From the NCBI RefSeq assembly GCF_023511815.1, contig NZ_JAIMAV010000019.1, positions 1-40,024 of the forward strand: 40,024 nucleotides of DNA, in the 5' to 3' direction. Of the stretch, positions 24,079 to 33,860 are shown in pieces. Source of the DNA: Alicyclobacillus sp. GTDB taxonomy: Bacteria > Bacillota > Bacilli > Alicyclobacillales > Alicyclobacillaceae. A program made the translations under genes and the position numbers. A model generated the notes under the pieces. It made no database searches. It saw only the letters and a list, made by a program, of their open reading frames with translations, and was not told the origin of the DNA. Numbering within the stretch: the stretch's first letter is position 1; each line of letters starts with the position of its first letter.

Positions 24079-25094
24079 GAATCGCGATCGACGGGATGGG
24101 CGGCGACCTGGCGCCGGCGGCCCCGGTCGAGGCCGTCCTTGCGGCTGCGCGCGAACGGGAGGATGCGACCTTCATCCTGGTCGGCGATGAGGCGCGCCTG
24201 CGCGCGGCGGCGGGCGGAGCGTGGCCGGGGTCCGTGAGGATCGTGCATACCGACAGCGTGATCGACATGGAGGAGGAACCGGCGCGGGCCGTCCGGCGGA
24301 AACCGGACGCCTCTCTGGTGGTGGCCGCCCGGATGGTTCGCGAGGGCGAGGCCGACGCCATGGTGTCGGCGGGGAGCACCGGTGCCCTGGTGGCGGCGGG
24401 CCTGTTGGTCATCGGCCGCCTGCCGGGGATTCACCGGCCGGCTCTGGCGCCGGTGTTGCCGACGTTCTCCGGCCGCGGGGTGATGCTGGCGGACGCGGGG
24501 GCGACGATGGACGCCGACAGCAACAATCTGCTGCAGTTCGCGGGAATGGCCAGCCTGTACGCCCAACACGTGCTCGGCATCGACCGCCCGCGCATCGGCC
24601 TGCTCAACGTCGGCACGGAGCCGGGCAAGGGAAATCAGCTGTGCAAGGAGGCGTTCGTGCGCCTGATGTCCTCCGGGCTGAACTTCGCGGGTAACATCGA
24701 GGCGCGCGATCTGCTCAGCGGTGCGGTCGACGTGGCGGTGTGCGACGGATTCGTCGGCAACGTGGTCCTGAAGTTGGTGGAAGGCGTCGGCCTCGGGTTG
24801 TTCGGGGCCATCCGCGAGGTGCTGACCGCGGGGCCGCTGCAGAAGCTCGCCGGCGCCGTGGTCAAGCCGGGGTTGGTGCGGCTTCGGGATCGCTTCGATT
24901 ACGCGGAGTACGGGGGCGCCCCGTTCCTCGGAGTGGCCGGCGGTTGCATCAAGGCGCACGGCAGCAGCGACGCCCGGGCCTGGCGCTCCGCGCTGCGGCA
25001 GGCGATCCGGTTCGTGGAACAGGGCATGGTCGACAAGATGCAAAACAGCCTGGCTCACGGGGCGGGGCCGGGCCGAGGGGAGAAGGACGAGTGA
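24075..25094 (+). CDS. plsX: Phosphate acyltransferase PlsX
   Basis: A 339-residue peripheral membrane enzyme that converts acyl-ACP to acyl-phosphate, the donor for PlsY in phospholipid synthesis. Diagnostic blocks are MRIAIDGMGGDLAPAAPVEA, MVSAGSTGALVAAG, ALAPVLPT, GLLNVGTEPGKGNQ and CDGFVGNVVLKLVEG. GTG 24075 overlaps the fapR stop (GTGA) with GAAGGGGTGG upstream. It is the second gene of the FapR operon, linking fatty-acid supply to membrane lipid formation. Confidence 0.96.
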   Translation: MRIAIDGMGGDLAPAAPVEAVLAAAREREDATFILVGDEARLRAAAGGAWPGSVRIVHTDSVIDMEEEPARAVRRKPDASLVVAARMVREGEADAMVSAGSTGALVAAGLLVIGRLPGIHRPALAPVLPTFSGRGVMLADAGATMDADSNNLLQFAGMASLYAQHVLGIDRPRIGLLNVGTEPGKGNQLCKEAFVRLMSSGLNFAGNIEARDLLSGAVDVAVCDGFVGNVVLKLVEGVGLGLFGAIREVLTAGPLQKLAGAVVKPGLVRLRDRFDYAEYGGAPFLGVAGGCIKAHGSSDARAWRSALRQAIRFVEQGMVDKMQNSLAHGAGPGRGEKDE

Positions 25095-26080
25095 ACCGAC
25101 AGTATCGAGCGGGAATTCTCGGCACCGGGTCGGCGTTGCCGTCGCGGGTGTTGACAAACCAGGATTTGGAGAAGATGGTGGATACGAGTGACACGTGGAT
25201 CGTCGAGCGCACCGGGATTCGCGAACGGCGGATCGCGGAGCCGGGGGAGGCCACGTCGGATTACGGCTACCTCGCCTGCCGGCGGGCGCTGGACGCGGCG
25301 GGTGTGGCTCCGGAGGCGGTGGGGATGGTCATCTGCGCCACCGTCACCCCGGACATGATGTTCCCGTCCACGGCGAGTCTCATTCAGGACCGCCTCGGCG
25401 CCAACCGGGCGGGCGCCTTCGACCTGTCGGCGGCCTGCACCGGATTCCTGTACGGCCTGGCGAACGCGGTGGCGATGGTGGAGAGCGGAATGCAGGAGTA
25501 CGTCCTGGTCTGCGCCGCGGACCTGTTGTCGCGCATCACGGATTACGAGGACCGCAGCACCTGCGTGCTGTTCGGCGATGGCGCGGGCGCGGTTCTGGTC
25601 GGCCGGGTCGGGGAGGAGCGCGGTTTTCTCGCGTTCGATCTCGGATCGGACGGCAGCGGCGGGCGGTTTTTGTACATGCCGGCCGGTGGATCGCGCCGTC
25701 CGGCCAGCGCCGAGACGGTGTCGGCGCGCGAGCACTTCATCAAGATGGAGGGGCGGGAGACGTTCAAGTTCGCCGTCAAGGCGATGGCCTCATCGACGGA
25801 GCGGGTGCTCGAGACGGCCGGCCTGACCCGGGACGACATCGATCTGCTGGTGCCGCATCAGGCGAACATTCGCATCATCGACGCGGCGCGCAAACGGTTC
25901 GGATTGGAGGAGGAGAAGGTGGTCGTGACCATCGACCGCTACGGAAACACCTCCGCGTCCTCCATCCCCATCGCGTTGGACGAGGCGGTCCGGACCGGCC
26001 GCGCCCAGCCGGGGCAGCTGGTCGTGATGGTGGGCTTCGGCGGCGGCCTGACGTGGGGCGCGACGGCCGTGCGCCTGTGA
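25091..26080 (+). CDS. fabH: Beta-ketoacyl-ACP synthase III FabH
   Basis: A 329-residue thiolase-fold enzyme that starts fatty-acid synthesis by condensing acyl-CoA with malonyl-ACP. The Cys-His-Asn triad is Cys116 (SAACTGFLYG), His256 (VPHQANIRI) and Asn286 (YGNTSASS). In Bacilli FabH prefers branched-chain primers (the basis for iso/anteiso acids); in Alicyclobacillus-like organisms cyclohexyl- or cycloheptyl-carbonyl-CoA can also be primers, but specificity cannot be read here. GTG 25091 overlaps the plsX stop by 4 bp. In B. subtilis fabHA is not in this operon. Confidence 0.96.
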   Translation: MNRQYRAGILGTGSALPSRVLTNQDLEKMVDTSDTWIVERTGIRERRIAEPGEATSDYGYLACRRALDAAGVAPEAVGMVICATVTPDMMFPSTASLIQDRLGANRAGAFDLSAACTGFLYGLANAVAMVESGMQEYVLVCAADLLSRITDYEDRSTCVLFGDGAGAVLVGRVGEERGFLAFDLGSDGSGGRFLYMPAGGSRRPASAETVSAREHFIKMEGRETFKFAVKAMASSTERVLETAGLTRDDIDLLVPHQANIRIIDAARKRFGLEEEKVVVTIDRYGNTSASSIPIALDEAVRTGRAQPGQLVVMVGFGGGLTWGATAVRL

Positions 26081-26105
26081 GGCAGTGGCGGAGGAGGAGA
26101 TGGGC

Positions 26106-27047
26106 ATGAAACTGGCGTTCGTGTTTCCGGGGCAGGGTGCGCAGTACGTGGGAATGGGCAAGGAGTTGTGCGAACGGTACCCGGTGGCCCGCGCGGTGAT
26201 GGAGGCGGCGGACGAGGCGCTCGGGTTTTCCCTCAGCCGGCTGTGCTTCGAGGGGCCCGAAGAAGAACTGCGGTTGACGTATCACACGCAGCCCGCTCTG
26301 TTGACCGTGAGCACCCTGGCGCACCGGGTGTTTCACGAACTGACCGGGGTGAGGCCGGTTGTCACCGCGGGCCACAGCCTGGGCGAGTATTCGGCCCTCG
26401 TCGCGGCGGGGGTGCTCTCCTTCGAGGACGCGGTTCGGCTCGTGCATCTGCGCGGGCGGTGGATGGACGAGGCGGTGCCCGCGGGCCGGGGCGCGATGTC
26501 GGCGGTGATGGGCATGGAGGCGGCGGACTTGGAGGCGGTCTGCCGGGAGGCGTCCACGCCGGACGAACCGGTGGAGGTGGCCAACTTCAACTGCCCGGGA
26601 CAGATTGTCATCTCCGGCGCGGCGGGGGCGGTGGCCCGGGCCGGCGAGCTGGCGAAGGCGCGGGGAGCCAGGCGGGTCATCCCGCTGGTGGTCAGCGGGC
26701 CCTTCCACAGCTCGCTGATGAAACCGGCCGCCGAGCGCCTCGCCAAGGCGCTGGCGGAGGTCACCTGGCACGAGAGCGGAATCCCCGTGATGGCGAACGT
26801 GGACGCCGTCGCCCGGACGGACGTGGAGGGGATCCGCCGCGCGCTGGAGGTGCAGTTGTATCAGCCGGTCCGCTGGGAGGACGATGTCCGGGCGATGCTG
26901 GCCATGGGGATCGACGGGTTCGTGGAATTCGGCCCCGGCACGGTGCTCTCCGGGTTGATCCGCAAGGTGGATCGCAGGATTCCGGTGTTTCATGTAGAAG
27001 ATGAAGCTTCGTTGCGAGAAACCATCGCGGCCACAACGGCCGAGTAG
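26106..27047 (+). CDS. fabD: Malonyl-CoA:ACP transacylase FabD
   Basis: A 313-residue enzyme that loads malonate from CoA onto acyl carrier protein. FPGQGAQYVGMGKEL at the N-terminus, GHSLGEYSALVAAG with catalytic Ser91, NCPGQIVISG, and VSGPFHSSLMKPA with the catalytic His are all present. ATG 26106 is chosen because GGAGGAGGAG (26090-26099) is 6 bases upstream; ATG 26100 directly abuts that site. Its product supplies FabH and FabF in the same operon, and the substrate malonyl-CoA is the FapR signal. Confidence 0.96.
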   Translation: MKLAFVFPGQGAQYVGMGKELCERYPVARAVMEAADEALGFSLSRLCFEGPEEELRLTYHTQPALLTVSTLAHRVFHELTGVRPVVTAGHSLGEYSALVAAGVLSFEDAVRLVHLRGRWMDEAVPAGRGAMSAVMGMEAADLEAVCREASTPDEPVEVANFNCPGQIVISGAAGAVARAGELAKARGARRVIPLVVSGPFHSSLMKPAAERLAKALAEVTWHESGIPVMANVDAVARTDVEGIRRALEVQLYQPVRWEDDVRAMLAMGIDGFVEFGPGTVLSGLIRKVDRRIPVFHVEDEASLRETIAATTAE

Positions 27048-27098
27048 GGCGGGGCCGGCACTCCGAAGGTGGCCCGCCCGACGGGAGGAGGTGTGTTC

Positions 27099-27836
27099 GT
27101 GCAGGACACGGTGTCCATCGTCACGGGGGCGTCGCGCGGCATTGGACGAGCCATCGCCATCGAGCTGGGGCGGGGGGGCGGCCACGTGGTCGTCAACTGC
27201 GTCGGCCGCGTGGATGAAGCGCGCGAGACCGCTCGCCTGATTGAGCAGGAGGGCGGACGCGCCATCGTGGAACAGGCGGACGTGCGGATTGCGTCCGACG
27301 CCGAGCGGTTGGTAGAATCAGCGTTGGCCGCCTTCGGCCGGCTCGACGTGGTCGTCAACAACGCCGGGATCACCCGGGACACGCTGTTGCTGCGGATGAA
27401 GGACGAGGATTGGGATGCGGTCCTCGAGACCAATCTGAAGGGCGCGTTTCACCTGATCCGGGCCGCGGCGCGGCCGATGATGAAGCAGCGCTCCGGGCGC
27501 ATCATCAACATCACGTCGGTGGTCGGTCTGATTGGCAACGTGGGCCAGGCGAACTACGTGTCCGCCAAGGCCGGGCTGGTCGGCCTGACCAAGGCGGCGG
27601 CGCGGGAACTGGCGCCGCGGGGGATCACCGTCAACGCGGTGGCGCCCGGCTTCATCCAGACGGACATGACGGCCGAGCTCGGCGAGGCATGGGCGGCCAA
27701 GTTGAAAGAACAGATCCCGCTCGGGCACGTGGGACAACCCGTGCACGTGGCCAAGGCGGTCGCCTTCCTGGCGTCGCCCGACGCGGCGTACATCACCGGC
27801 CAGGTGTTGAATGTCGACGGCGGCATGGCCATGTAG
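27099..27836 (+). CDS. fabG: 3-oxoacyl-ACP reductase FabG
   Basis: A 245-residue short-chain dehydrogenase that reduces beta-ketoacyl-ACP with NADPH. Motifs are TGASRGIG (residues 9-16), NNAGITRD, and the catalytic Ser140, Tyr153 and Lys157 (ITSVVG and YVSAK). [13 protein letters not shown] is the usual C-terminus. GTG 27099 is chosen because GGAGGAGG (27084-27091) is 7 bases upstream; GTG 27093 and 27069 are in frame but too close or without similarity to the family. Confidence 0.96.
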   Translation: MQDTVSIVTGASRGIGRAIAIELGRGGGHVVVNCVGRVDEARETARLIEQEGGRAIVEQADVRIASDAERLVESALAAFGRLDVVVNNAGITRDTLLLRMKDEDWDAVLETNLKGAFHLIRAAARPMMKQRSGRIINITSVVGLIGNVGQANYVSAKAGLVGLTKAAARELAPRGITVNAVAPGFIQTDMTAELGEAWAAKLKEQIPLGHVGQPVHVAKAVAFLASPDAAYITGQVLNVDGGMAM

Positions 27837-27842
27837 TATACT
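27814..27842 (+). promoter_or_regulatory. Candidate internal promoter for acpP
   Basis: TCGACG (27814-27819), a 17-bp spacer and TATACT (27837-27842) overlap the end of fabG. A separate promoter for acpP is common, since ACP is needed in far larger amounts than the Fab enzymes. Confidence 0.5.
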
Positions 27843-27879
27843 CTGGGGTGTGGGCTTGTTCGCATGAGGGGGTGAGATC

Positions 27880-28116
27880 ATGGCCGATACGTTTGAACGC
27901 GTGAAGAAGATCATCGTCGAACGCCTCGGTGTCGAGGAGGACAAGGTGACTCCGGACTCCACGTTCAAGGACGACCTGGGCGCCGACTCGCTGGATGTCG
28001 TCGAACTCATCATGGAGTTGGAGGACGAGTTCGACATGGAGATCTCCGACGAGGACGCGGAGAAAATTCGCACCGTTGGCGACGTCGTTACATACATCGA
28101 GTCGCATCAGTCGTAA
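27880..28116 (+). CDS. acpP: Acyl carrier protein
   Basis: A 78-residue acidic four-helix protein carrying the growing acyl chain. The phosphopantetheine site is Ser37 in [19 protein letters not shown], the family signature. GGGGGTGAG precedes the ATG. It follows fabG, as in most bacteria. CoaD in this window makes the precursor of the CoA that supplies its prosthetic group. Confidence 0.97.
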   Translation: MADTFERVKKIIVERLGVEEDKVTPDSTFKDDLGADSLDVVELIMELEDEFDMEISDEDAEKIRTVGDVVTYIESHQS

Positions 28117-28131
28117 GGCAAACAGGTGACA

Positions 28132-28162
28132 ACAGAGTCCCGCGCTCACGCCGGGGCTTTGT
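28132..28162 (+). terminator. Terminator-like hairpin between acpP and fabF
   Basis: An 11-bp stem with two G-U pairs, ACAGAGTCCCG (28132-28142) and CGGGGCTTTGT (28152-28162), 9-nt loop, followed by TCT. The T tract is poor, so it may reduce rather than stop readthrough into fabF, or protect acpP mRNA. Confidence 0.45.
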
Positions 28163-28193
28163 TCTATCGCGGGGTACGGACGGGGGTGCAAGG

Positions 28194-29438
28194 GTGAAAC
28201 GGCGAGTCGTGATCACAGGACTCGGGGTGGTCACACCCATCGGCAACGACGTCCCCACGTTTTGGCACAACCTGGTGGAGGGCCGGTCGGGCGTGTCGAT
28301 GATCGATCGGTTCGACGTCACGGACTATCCCACCAAGTTCGCGGCCATGGTGCGCGACTTTGACCCGGAACAGTACATCGAGAAAAAAGAGGCGCGGCGG
28401 CTGGATCGCTTTACCCAGTTCGCCATCGCGGCGACCAAGCAGGCGGTGGCCGACGCCGGGATTGAGATCCACGAGGGCAACGCCGAGCGCATCGGGGTGT
28501 ACATCGGTTCGGGCATCGGCGGCATCCAGACGCTTTTGGAAAACTACCGCACGCTCCTGGAGCGCGGTCCGCGGCGCGTCAGCCCGTTTGTGGTGCCGAT
28601 GATGATCGCCAACATGGCGTCGGGCCAGGTGTCCATCCTCCTCGGTGCCAAGGGGCCGAACTCGGCGGCGGTGACGGCCTGCGCCACGGGGACCCACGCC
28701 ATCGGGGACGCGTTCAAGATCATCCAACGCGGCGATGCGGACGTGATGATTGCGGGGGGCAGCGAGGCGGCCATCGTGGATCTGGCCCTGGCCGGCTTCA
28801 GCAACGCCAAGGCGCTGTCCACGCGCAACGACGCGCCGGAGAAGGCGAGCCGTCCGTTCGACCGGGACCGCGACGGCTTCGTGATGGGCGAGGGCGCGGG
28901 CATTGTGGTCCTGGAGTCGCTGGACCACGCCCTGGCTCGCGGGGCGCGCATCCGGGCGGAGATCGTCGGGTACGGGATGTCCGGGGACGCCTACCATGTG
29001 ACCGCGCCGCACCCGGAGGGCGACGGTGCGTATCGCGCCATGGCCGCCGCGCTGCGGGACGCCGGCATCCAGCCGGAGGACGTCGATTACATCAACGCGC
29101 ACGGCACCTCGACGGACGTCGGGGACGTGCACGAGACCCTGGCCATCAAGCGCCTGTTTGGCGATCACGCCAAACGTCTGGCGGTCAGTTCCAACAAGTC
29201 GATGATCGGCCACCTGCTCGGGGCCGCGGGCGGTGTCGAAGCGGTGGCGACGGTCAAGACCATTGAGGAAGGCATCCTTCCGCCGACCATCAATCTCGAG
29301 ACGCCCGACCCGGAGTGCGATCTCGACTACGTGCCAAATGTCGCCCGGCGGGCGGATGTGCGTTACGCGCTCTCGAATTCGTTCGGATTCGGCGGGCACA
29401 ACGCGGTCATCGCGCTCGGCCGGTACACGGCGGAGTGA
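28194..29438 (+). CDS. fabF: Beta-ketoacyl-ACP synthase II FabF
   Basis: A 414-residue elongating condensing enzyme. The Cys-His-His triad is Cys163 ([15 protein letters not shown]), His in [11 protein letters not shown] and His in [13 protein letters not shown]. Further blocks are [17 protein letters not shown] and [14 protein letters not shown] 28194 opens the frame, with GGGGGTGCAAG upstream. It lies between acpP and rnc and closes the fatty-acid operon, with a terminator 20 bp after the stop. In B. subtilis fabF is paired with fabHA elsewhere. Confidence 0.97.
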   Translation: MKRRVVITGLGVVTPIGNDVPTFWHNLVEGRSGVSMIDRFDVTDYPTKFAAMVRDFDPEQYIEKKEARRLDRFTQFAIAATKQAVADAGIEIHEGNAERIGVYIGSGIGGIQTLLENYRTLLERGPRRVSPFVVPMMIANMASGQVSILLGAKGPNSAAVTACATGTHAIGDAFKIIQRGDADVMIAGGSEAAIVDLALAGFSNAKALSTRNDAPEKASRPFDRDRDGFVMGEGAGIVVLESLDHALARGARIRAEIVGYGMSGDAYHVTAPHPEGDGAYRAMAAALRDAGIQPEDVDYINAHGTSTDVGDVHETLAIKRLFGDHAKRLAVSSNKSMIGHLLGAAGGVEAVATVKTIEEGILPPTINLETPDPECDLDYVPNVARRADVRYALSNSFGFGGHNAVIALGRYTAE

Positions 29439-29458
29439 CGGCGAGAGGGCAGGTTGCG

Positions 29459-29486
29459 AGCCCCCGGCTTGGGCCGGGGGCTTTTT
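29459..29486 (+). terminator. Rho-independent terminator of the fab operon
   Basis: A 10-bp stem, AGCCCCCGGC (29459-29468) and GCCGGGGGCT (29473-29482), has a TTGG loop and a T tract (29482-29486). The ribosome-binding site of rnc (29494-29500) follows immediately. No rnc promoter is visible between them, so some readthrough is likely. Confidence 0.9.
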
Positions 29487-29506
29487 CCAGATAGAGGTGA
29501 AGACGG

Positions 29507-30232
29507 TTGGCGAGAAACAGATGGGACGACTTGCAGTCCTCCCTCGAGATCACATTTTCAAATCCCGCGTTGCTCAAACAGGCGTTCACCCATGCGTCCT
29601 ACCGGAACGAACACCGCCGGCCGGCCCTGCAGGACAATGAACGGCTGGAATTCCTCGGCGACGCCGTGCTGGAGCTGGTCGTCAGCGACTACCTGTACCG
29701 CACGCGGCCGGATTTGCCCGAAGGCGAACTGACGCGCCTGCGCGCGTCCATCGTGTGCGAGTCCTCGCTGGTGCGGTTCGCGCACAGCCTCGGCTTCGAA
29801 CCGTACATCCGGCTCGGCAAGGGAGAGGAACGCTCGGGCGGCCGCCACCGGCCGGCCCTGCTCGCCGATGTATTCGAGGCGTTTATCGGTGCGCTGTATC
29901 TGGATCAGGGATTGCCGGCGGTGCAGGCGTTCGCGCAGCGGCACCTGTTTCCGCACGTGCACGACTACTCGTCCGCGCTGGACTGCAAGACGGCGCTTCA
30001 GGAATGGGTTCAGCAGCACCTCGGCCGCGACCTGCGCTACGAGACGGTCGAGGAGCGGGGACCCGCGCACGCGCGGGAGTTCGTCGTGCAGGTGTGGGTC
30101 GGGGAGGAGTGCATGGGGCGCGGCAGCGGCCGGTCCAAAAAGGAAGCCGAACAGCGCGCGGCCGGCGAGGCGCTGCAGCGGTTGGGCCGCCTGCCGGTGA
30201 GGAGGGATTCGGTTGTACCTGAAGCGGATTGA
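29507..30232 (+). CDS. rnc: Ribonuclease III
   Basis: A 241-residue double-strand-specific endoribonuclease for rRNA and small RNA processing. The catalytic signature NERLEFLGDAVLELV lies near residues 44-58, the second acidic cluster is ALLADVFEAFIGALYLD, and a C-terminal double-stranded-RNA-binding domain follows (about 165-235; GRGSGRSKKEAEQRAA). The start is TTG 29507 with GAGGTGA 6 bases upstream; the nearby ATG at 29521 is out of frame. The end overlaps smc by 20 bp. Confidence 0.96.
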   Translation: MARNRWDDLQSSLEITFSNPALLKQAFTHASYRNEHRRPALQDNERLEFLGDAVLELVVSDYLYRTRPDLPEGELTRLRASIVCESSLVRFAHSLGFEPYIRLGKGEERSGGRHRPALLADVFEAFIGALYLDQGLPAVQAFAQRHLFPHVHDYSSALDCKTALQEWVQQHLGRDLRYETVEERGPAHAREFVVQVWVGEECMGRGSGRSKKEAEQRAAGEALQRLGRLPVRRDSVVPEAD

Positions 30233-33200
30233 TGTCGTGGGATTCAAATCGTTCGCCGACAAAACCGGCATTGACTTCTCCCCCGGCATCACCGCGGTGG
30301 TGGGACCCAACGGCAGCGGAAAGAGCAACATCGCCGACGCCATCCGGTGGGTGCTCGGCGAACAGAGTGCGAAAAATCTGCGCGGCACCCGGATGGAGGA
30401 CGTGATCTTCGCCGGCAGCGAGACGCGCAGACCGATCAACTTCTGCGAGGTCACGCTGACCTTGGACAACTCGGACCGCCACCTGGCGGTGGTGTTCGAT
30501 GAAGTGACCGTGACGCGGCGAGTGTACCGCTCCGGAGAGAGTGAGTATCTCATCAACCGGCAGCCGTGCCGGTTGCGCGACATCACGGAGCTGTTCATGG
30601 ATTCCGGGATGGGGCGGGAATCGTACTCCATCATCGGGCAGGGGCGCATCGAGGAGATGCTCTCCACCCGGCCGGAGGATCGGCGGGGGCCGTTCGAAGA
30701 CGCGGCGGGCATCGTCAAGTTCAAATTCCGCAAACGTGAGGCGGAGCGGAAGCTGGAGGAGACGGCCGCGAACATTTTGCGCGTCGACGACATCCTGGCC
30801 GAGTTGAACCGGCAGGCCGGTCCCCTCGAGGCGGAGGCGGAGCGGGCGCGCCGCTACCAGGCGCTGGAGTCGCAGTGGAAGGCGCTCGACATCGCCCTGT
30901 GCGTGGCGGAGATTGACCAACTCAACCGCCGCTGGCGGGAGGCGTCGGCGACCGTGGCGGACATCTCCCGGCTGCGCGCGGCCCAGGCGGAAGCCGTCGC
31001 GAATCGGGAGCAGGGGTACGAACAGGTGCGCCGCCGGTTCGAACAGGTGGCCGCGGCGGCCGACGCCATGCAGAAGCGCCTGATGGAGGATCTGCAGGCC
31101 AGAGAGCGGAGCGAAGGGGATGTGGCGCTCGCCCGCGAGCGACTGCAGCACGCGCGGGAGGCCATCGCGGACCGCAGGGCTCAACTGCAGCAGCTGGGCG
31201 CGGAACGGGAGGCCCTCGGGCGGCAGCTGGCCCAGGTGGATGCGCGGCGACACGAGGTTCGCGCGGAGCGGGAGGTTCAGTCGGCGGCGCTGGAGGTGGC
31301 GCTCTCCGCGGTCGATCCCGCCAGCCGCCAGCGCCTCGAGGAGGAAATTGCGCGCCTGAACGCGGATCTCATCGACGCGCATCAGCAGGCCGCGCATCTG
31401 CGGAACGAGCGGCGCATGGCCGAGGAGTCCATCGCGCAGGAGGATCGCCGGCGGGATCGCCTCGAACAGGATGTGAACCGCTTCACGGAGGAGGTCGCCC
31501 GGCTCGCCGCCGAAGAGGAGCGGTATCTCCAGGCCTCCGAAGCGCACCTCGAGGAGATTCGGATTGCGCAGGCCAACATGGAGGCGCTCGGCGAACGGGC
31601 CCAGACGCTCGGGCAGGAGGACGCGGCCCTGGCCGGCCGGATCAACGAGCTGCGGGCGAGGGCGGCGTCCCTGTCCTCCCGGTATGAACTGTTGCGCGAA
31701 TTGGAGGAGGGCTATGACGGGTACGCGCTGGGTGTGAAGACGGTCCTGCAGGCGGCGGGCAAACAGCGGCTTGGCGGCGTGCACGGGGCGCTGGCGACGT
31801 TGATTGAGGTCTCCAAGGAGCATGAGACGGCTGTCGAAATCGCGCTCGGCGGCGCCCTTCAGAACATCGTCGTGGAGACGGAGGCGGACGCCCGCGCCGC
31901 CATCGACCTGCTGAAGCGGCGCCAGGCGGGGCGGGCGACGTTTCTGCCGATCTCGGTGATCAAGCCGCGGCGGTTGTCCGCGCAGGAACTGGAGCGGGTG
32001 CGCACGAGCCCGGGGTTCATCGGGGTGGCCAGCGACCTGGTGCGGTGTCGTCCGGAGCACCGGGGCGTGATCGAGCACCTGCTCGGCAACGTGGTGGTGG
32101 CCGAGCGGTTGGTGGATGCCAACGAATTGGCGCGGCGGCTGGATTACCGCGTGCGCATCGTCACGCGCGAGGGCGATGTGGTCGCGCCGGGGGGCGCCAT
32201 GACCGGCGGCAGTCATCAGCGACGCGGTCCGGGACTGCTCGGACGGAGCCGGGAGCGGCGCGAACTCGAGCGCCAGCTGGAGGCGTGCCGCGCGGAGGAG
32301 GAGGAGATTGTCCGCGAACAGGCGGCCCTCCGGCAGCGCCTGGCGGCGGTGGGGCGTGAACAACAGGCCCTCTGGACGCGACTGGAGGAGCTGCGGACGG
32401 CCCGGTCGGCGGCCGAGGCGGCCGCTTTGGAGGCGCGGGGGCGTCTGGAGGCGGCGCGGGAGCGCCTTGAGGCGCTGCGCTGGGACGCCCAGCAGCTGCT
32501 GCAGGGGCAGGACGCGTGGCGGGCTCGGGCGGCCGAGGCCGAGGCGCGCCTCACCGAGGCGGGGGCGCGCATCCAGACGCTGGAGAGGGCGTTGGAGCTG
32601 GCCCGCGACCGGCTCGCCTCATGGGATGCCGAGACGGCGGCCCGCCAGGAGCAGGTGACGCAGCTGCGCGTCCACGTCGCGCGCCTTGAGCAGGAGGAAA
32701 AGGCGCTTGCGGACCAGGCCAAGGATCTGCGGGATCGACTGGAGCGCCTCGAAGCGCGGCAACGGGTGCTCGAGCAGGACATCGGCGGGCAGGAGACATC
32801 CGCGCGCCAGGCGGAACAGGCCATCGCCGAGGCGTCGGAGCGGCTGGCGGCCCTCTCGGAACGGGTCGTGTCTCTGGAGGCGGACCTGGAGCGGGCGCGG
32901 CAATCCCGCGCGGAGCTGGAGGCCGACGCGTCCGCCGCCGAACGCGACCTGCGGGCGGCGCGGCTGGCCCTGTCGGAGCTGGACGAGCGGCTGCACCGGG
33001 CCGAGGTTCAGGCGGAGCGCGCGGATTTGGAGTTGAACCACGCGCTGAAGCGGCTGGCCGACACGTACCAGATGACGTATGAGTGGGCGCGCGGGCACCA
33101 TCCGCCGCCGGAGGACGCGGAGGCGGCGCGGCGCGAGGCGGACCGGCTGCGGCGGGCCATGGCCGAGCTCGGGACGGTGAACGCGGGGGCCATCGAGGAG

Positions 33201-33788
33201 TGGGAGCGGCTGCGCGAGCGGCTGGCGTTTCTCACGCAGGAGCGCGACGACCTCGAGCGGGCGCGGGCGGACCTCAACCGCGTGATCGACGAGATGGACG
33301 AGGAGATGTCGCGGCGTTTCCTGCAGACGTTTGAGCAGATTCGCGCGGAGTTCCAGGTGTCCTTCCGCCAGCTGTTCGACGGCGGGCGCGCGGACCTGAC
33401 GTTGACCGCCCCCGACCAGCCGTTGACGACGGGGATTGAGGTCATCGCCCAGCCGCCCGGCAAGAAGCTGCAGAACCTCAACCTGCTCTCCGGCGGGGAG
33501 CGGGCGCTGACGGCGATGGCGCTGTTGTTCGCCATCCTGAAGGTGCGGCCGGTGCCGTTCTGCGTGCTGGATGAGGTGGAGGCGGCGCTCGATGAGGCGA
33601 ACGTGGGCCGGTTCGCGCAGCAGCTGCGGCGGTTTTCGGATGAGACGCAGTTCATCGTCATCACGCACCGGCGCGGGACGATGGAAGAGGCGGACGTCCT
33701 GTACGGGGTGACCATGCAGGAGTCGGGCGTCTCGTCGCTCATCGGCGTGCGCCTCGGCGACGACGAGCCGGAGTTCGAGACGGCGTGA
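30213..33788 (+). CDS. smc: Chromosome segregation protein SMC
   Basis: A 1191-residue condensin ATPase that loads at parS sites with ScpAB and compacts the chromosome. Walker A GPNGSGKS is at residues 31-38. A long coiled coil (about 170-500) leads to the hinge (about 505-680, GGVHGALATLIEVSKEHETAVEIALGGALQ), then the returning coil. The C-terminal head has LLSGGERALTAMALLFAI near 1093 and Walker B FCVLDEVEAALDEAN near 1115. Full length for the family. TTG 30213 is preceded by GAGGAGGG and lies inside the rnc 3' end, so rnc and smc are translationally linked, as in B. subtilis. Confidence 0.98.
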   Translation: MYLKRIDVVGFKSFADKTGIDFSPGITAVVGPNGSGKSNIADAIRWVLGEQSAKNLRGTRMEDVIFAGSETRRPINFCEVTLTLDNSDRHLAVVFDEVTVTRRVYRSGESEYLINRQPCRLRDITELFMDSGMGRESYSIIGQGRIEEMLSTRPEDRRGPFEDAAGIVKFKFRKREAERKLEETAANILRVDDILAELNRQAGPLEAEAERARRYQALESQWKALDIALCVAEIDQLNRRWREASATVADISRLRAAQAEAVANREQGYEQVRRRFEQVAAAADAMQKRLMEDLQARERSEGDVALARERLQHAREAIADRRAQLQQLGAEREALGRQLAQVDARRHEVRAEREVQSAALEVALSAVDPASRQRLEEEIARLNADLIDAHQQAAHLRNERRMAEESIAQEDRRRDRLEQDVNRFTEEVARLAAEEERYLQASEAHLEEIRIAQANMEALGERAQTLGQEDAALAGRINELRARAASLSSRYELLRELEEGYDGYALGVKTVLQAAGKQRLGGVHGALATLIEVSKEHETAVEIALGGALQNIVVETEADARAAIDLLKRRQAGRATFLPISVIKPRRLSAQELERVRTSPGFIGVASDLVRCRPEHRGVIEHLLGNVVVAERLVDANELARRLDYRVRIVTREGDVVAPGGAMTGGSHQRRGPGLLGRSRERRELERQLEACRAEEEEIVREQAALRQRLAAVGREQQALWTRLEELRTARSAAEAAALEARGRLEAARERLEALRWDAQQLLQGQDAWRARAAEAEARLTEAGARIQTLERALELARDRLASWDAETAARQEQVTQLRVHVARLEQEEKALADQAKDLRDRLERLEARQRVLEQDIGGQETSARQAEQAIAEASERLAALSERVVSLEADLERARQSRAELEADASAAERDLRAARLALSELDERLHRAEVQAERADLELNHALKRLADTYQMTYEWARGHHPPPEDAEAARREADRLRRAMAELGTVNAGAIEEWERLRERLAFLTQERDDLERARADLNRVIDEMDEEMSRRFLQTFEQIRAEFQVSFRQLFDGGRADLTLTAPDQPLTTGIEVIAQPPGKKLQNLNLLSGGERALTAMALLFAILKVRPVPFCVLDEVEAALDEANVGRFAQQLRRFSDETQFIVITHRRGTMEEADVLYGVTMQESGVSSLIGVRLGDDEPEFETA

Positions 33789-33860
33789 CGCACAGGCCCG
33801 AAGTGGGCAGGGTGAGGCCGGGCGAACCCCTGTCGGCATCGCGAAAGGGAGTGTCCAGAG

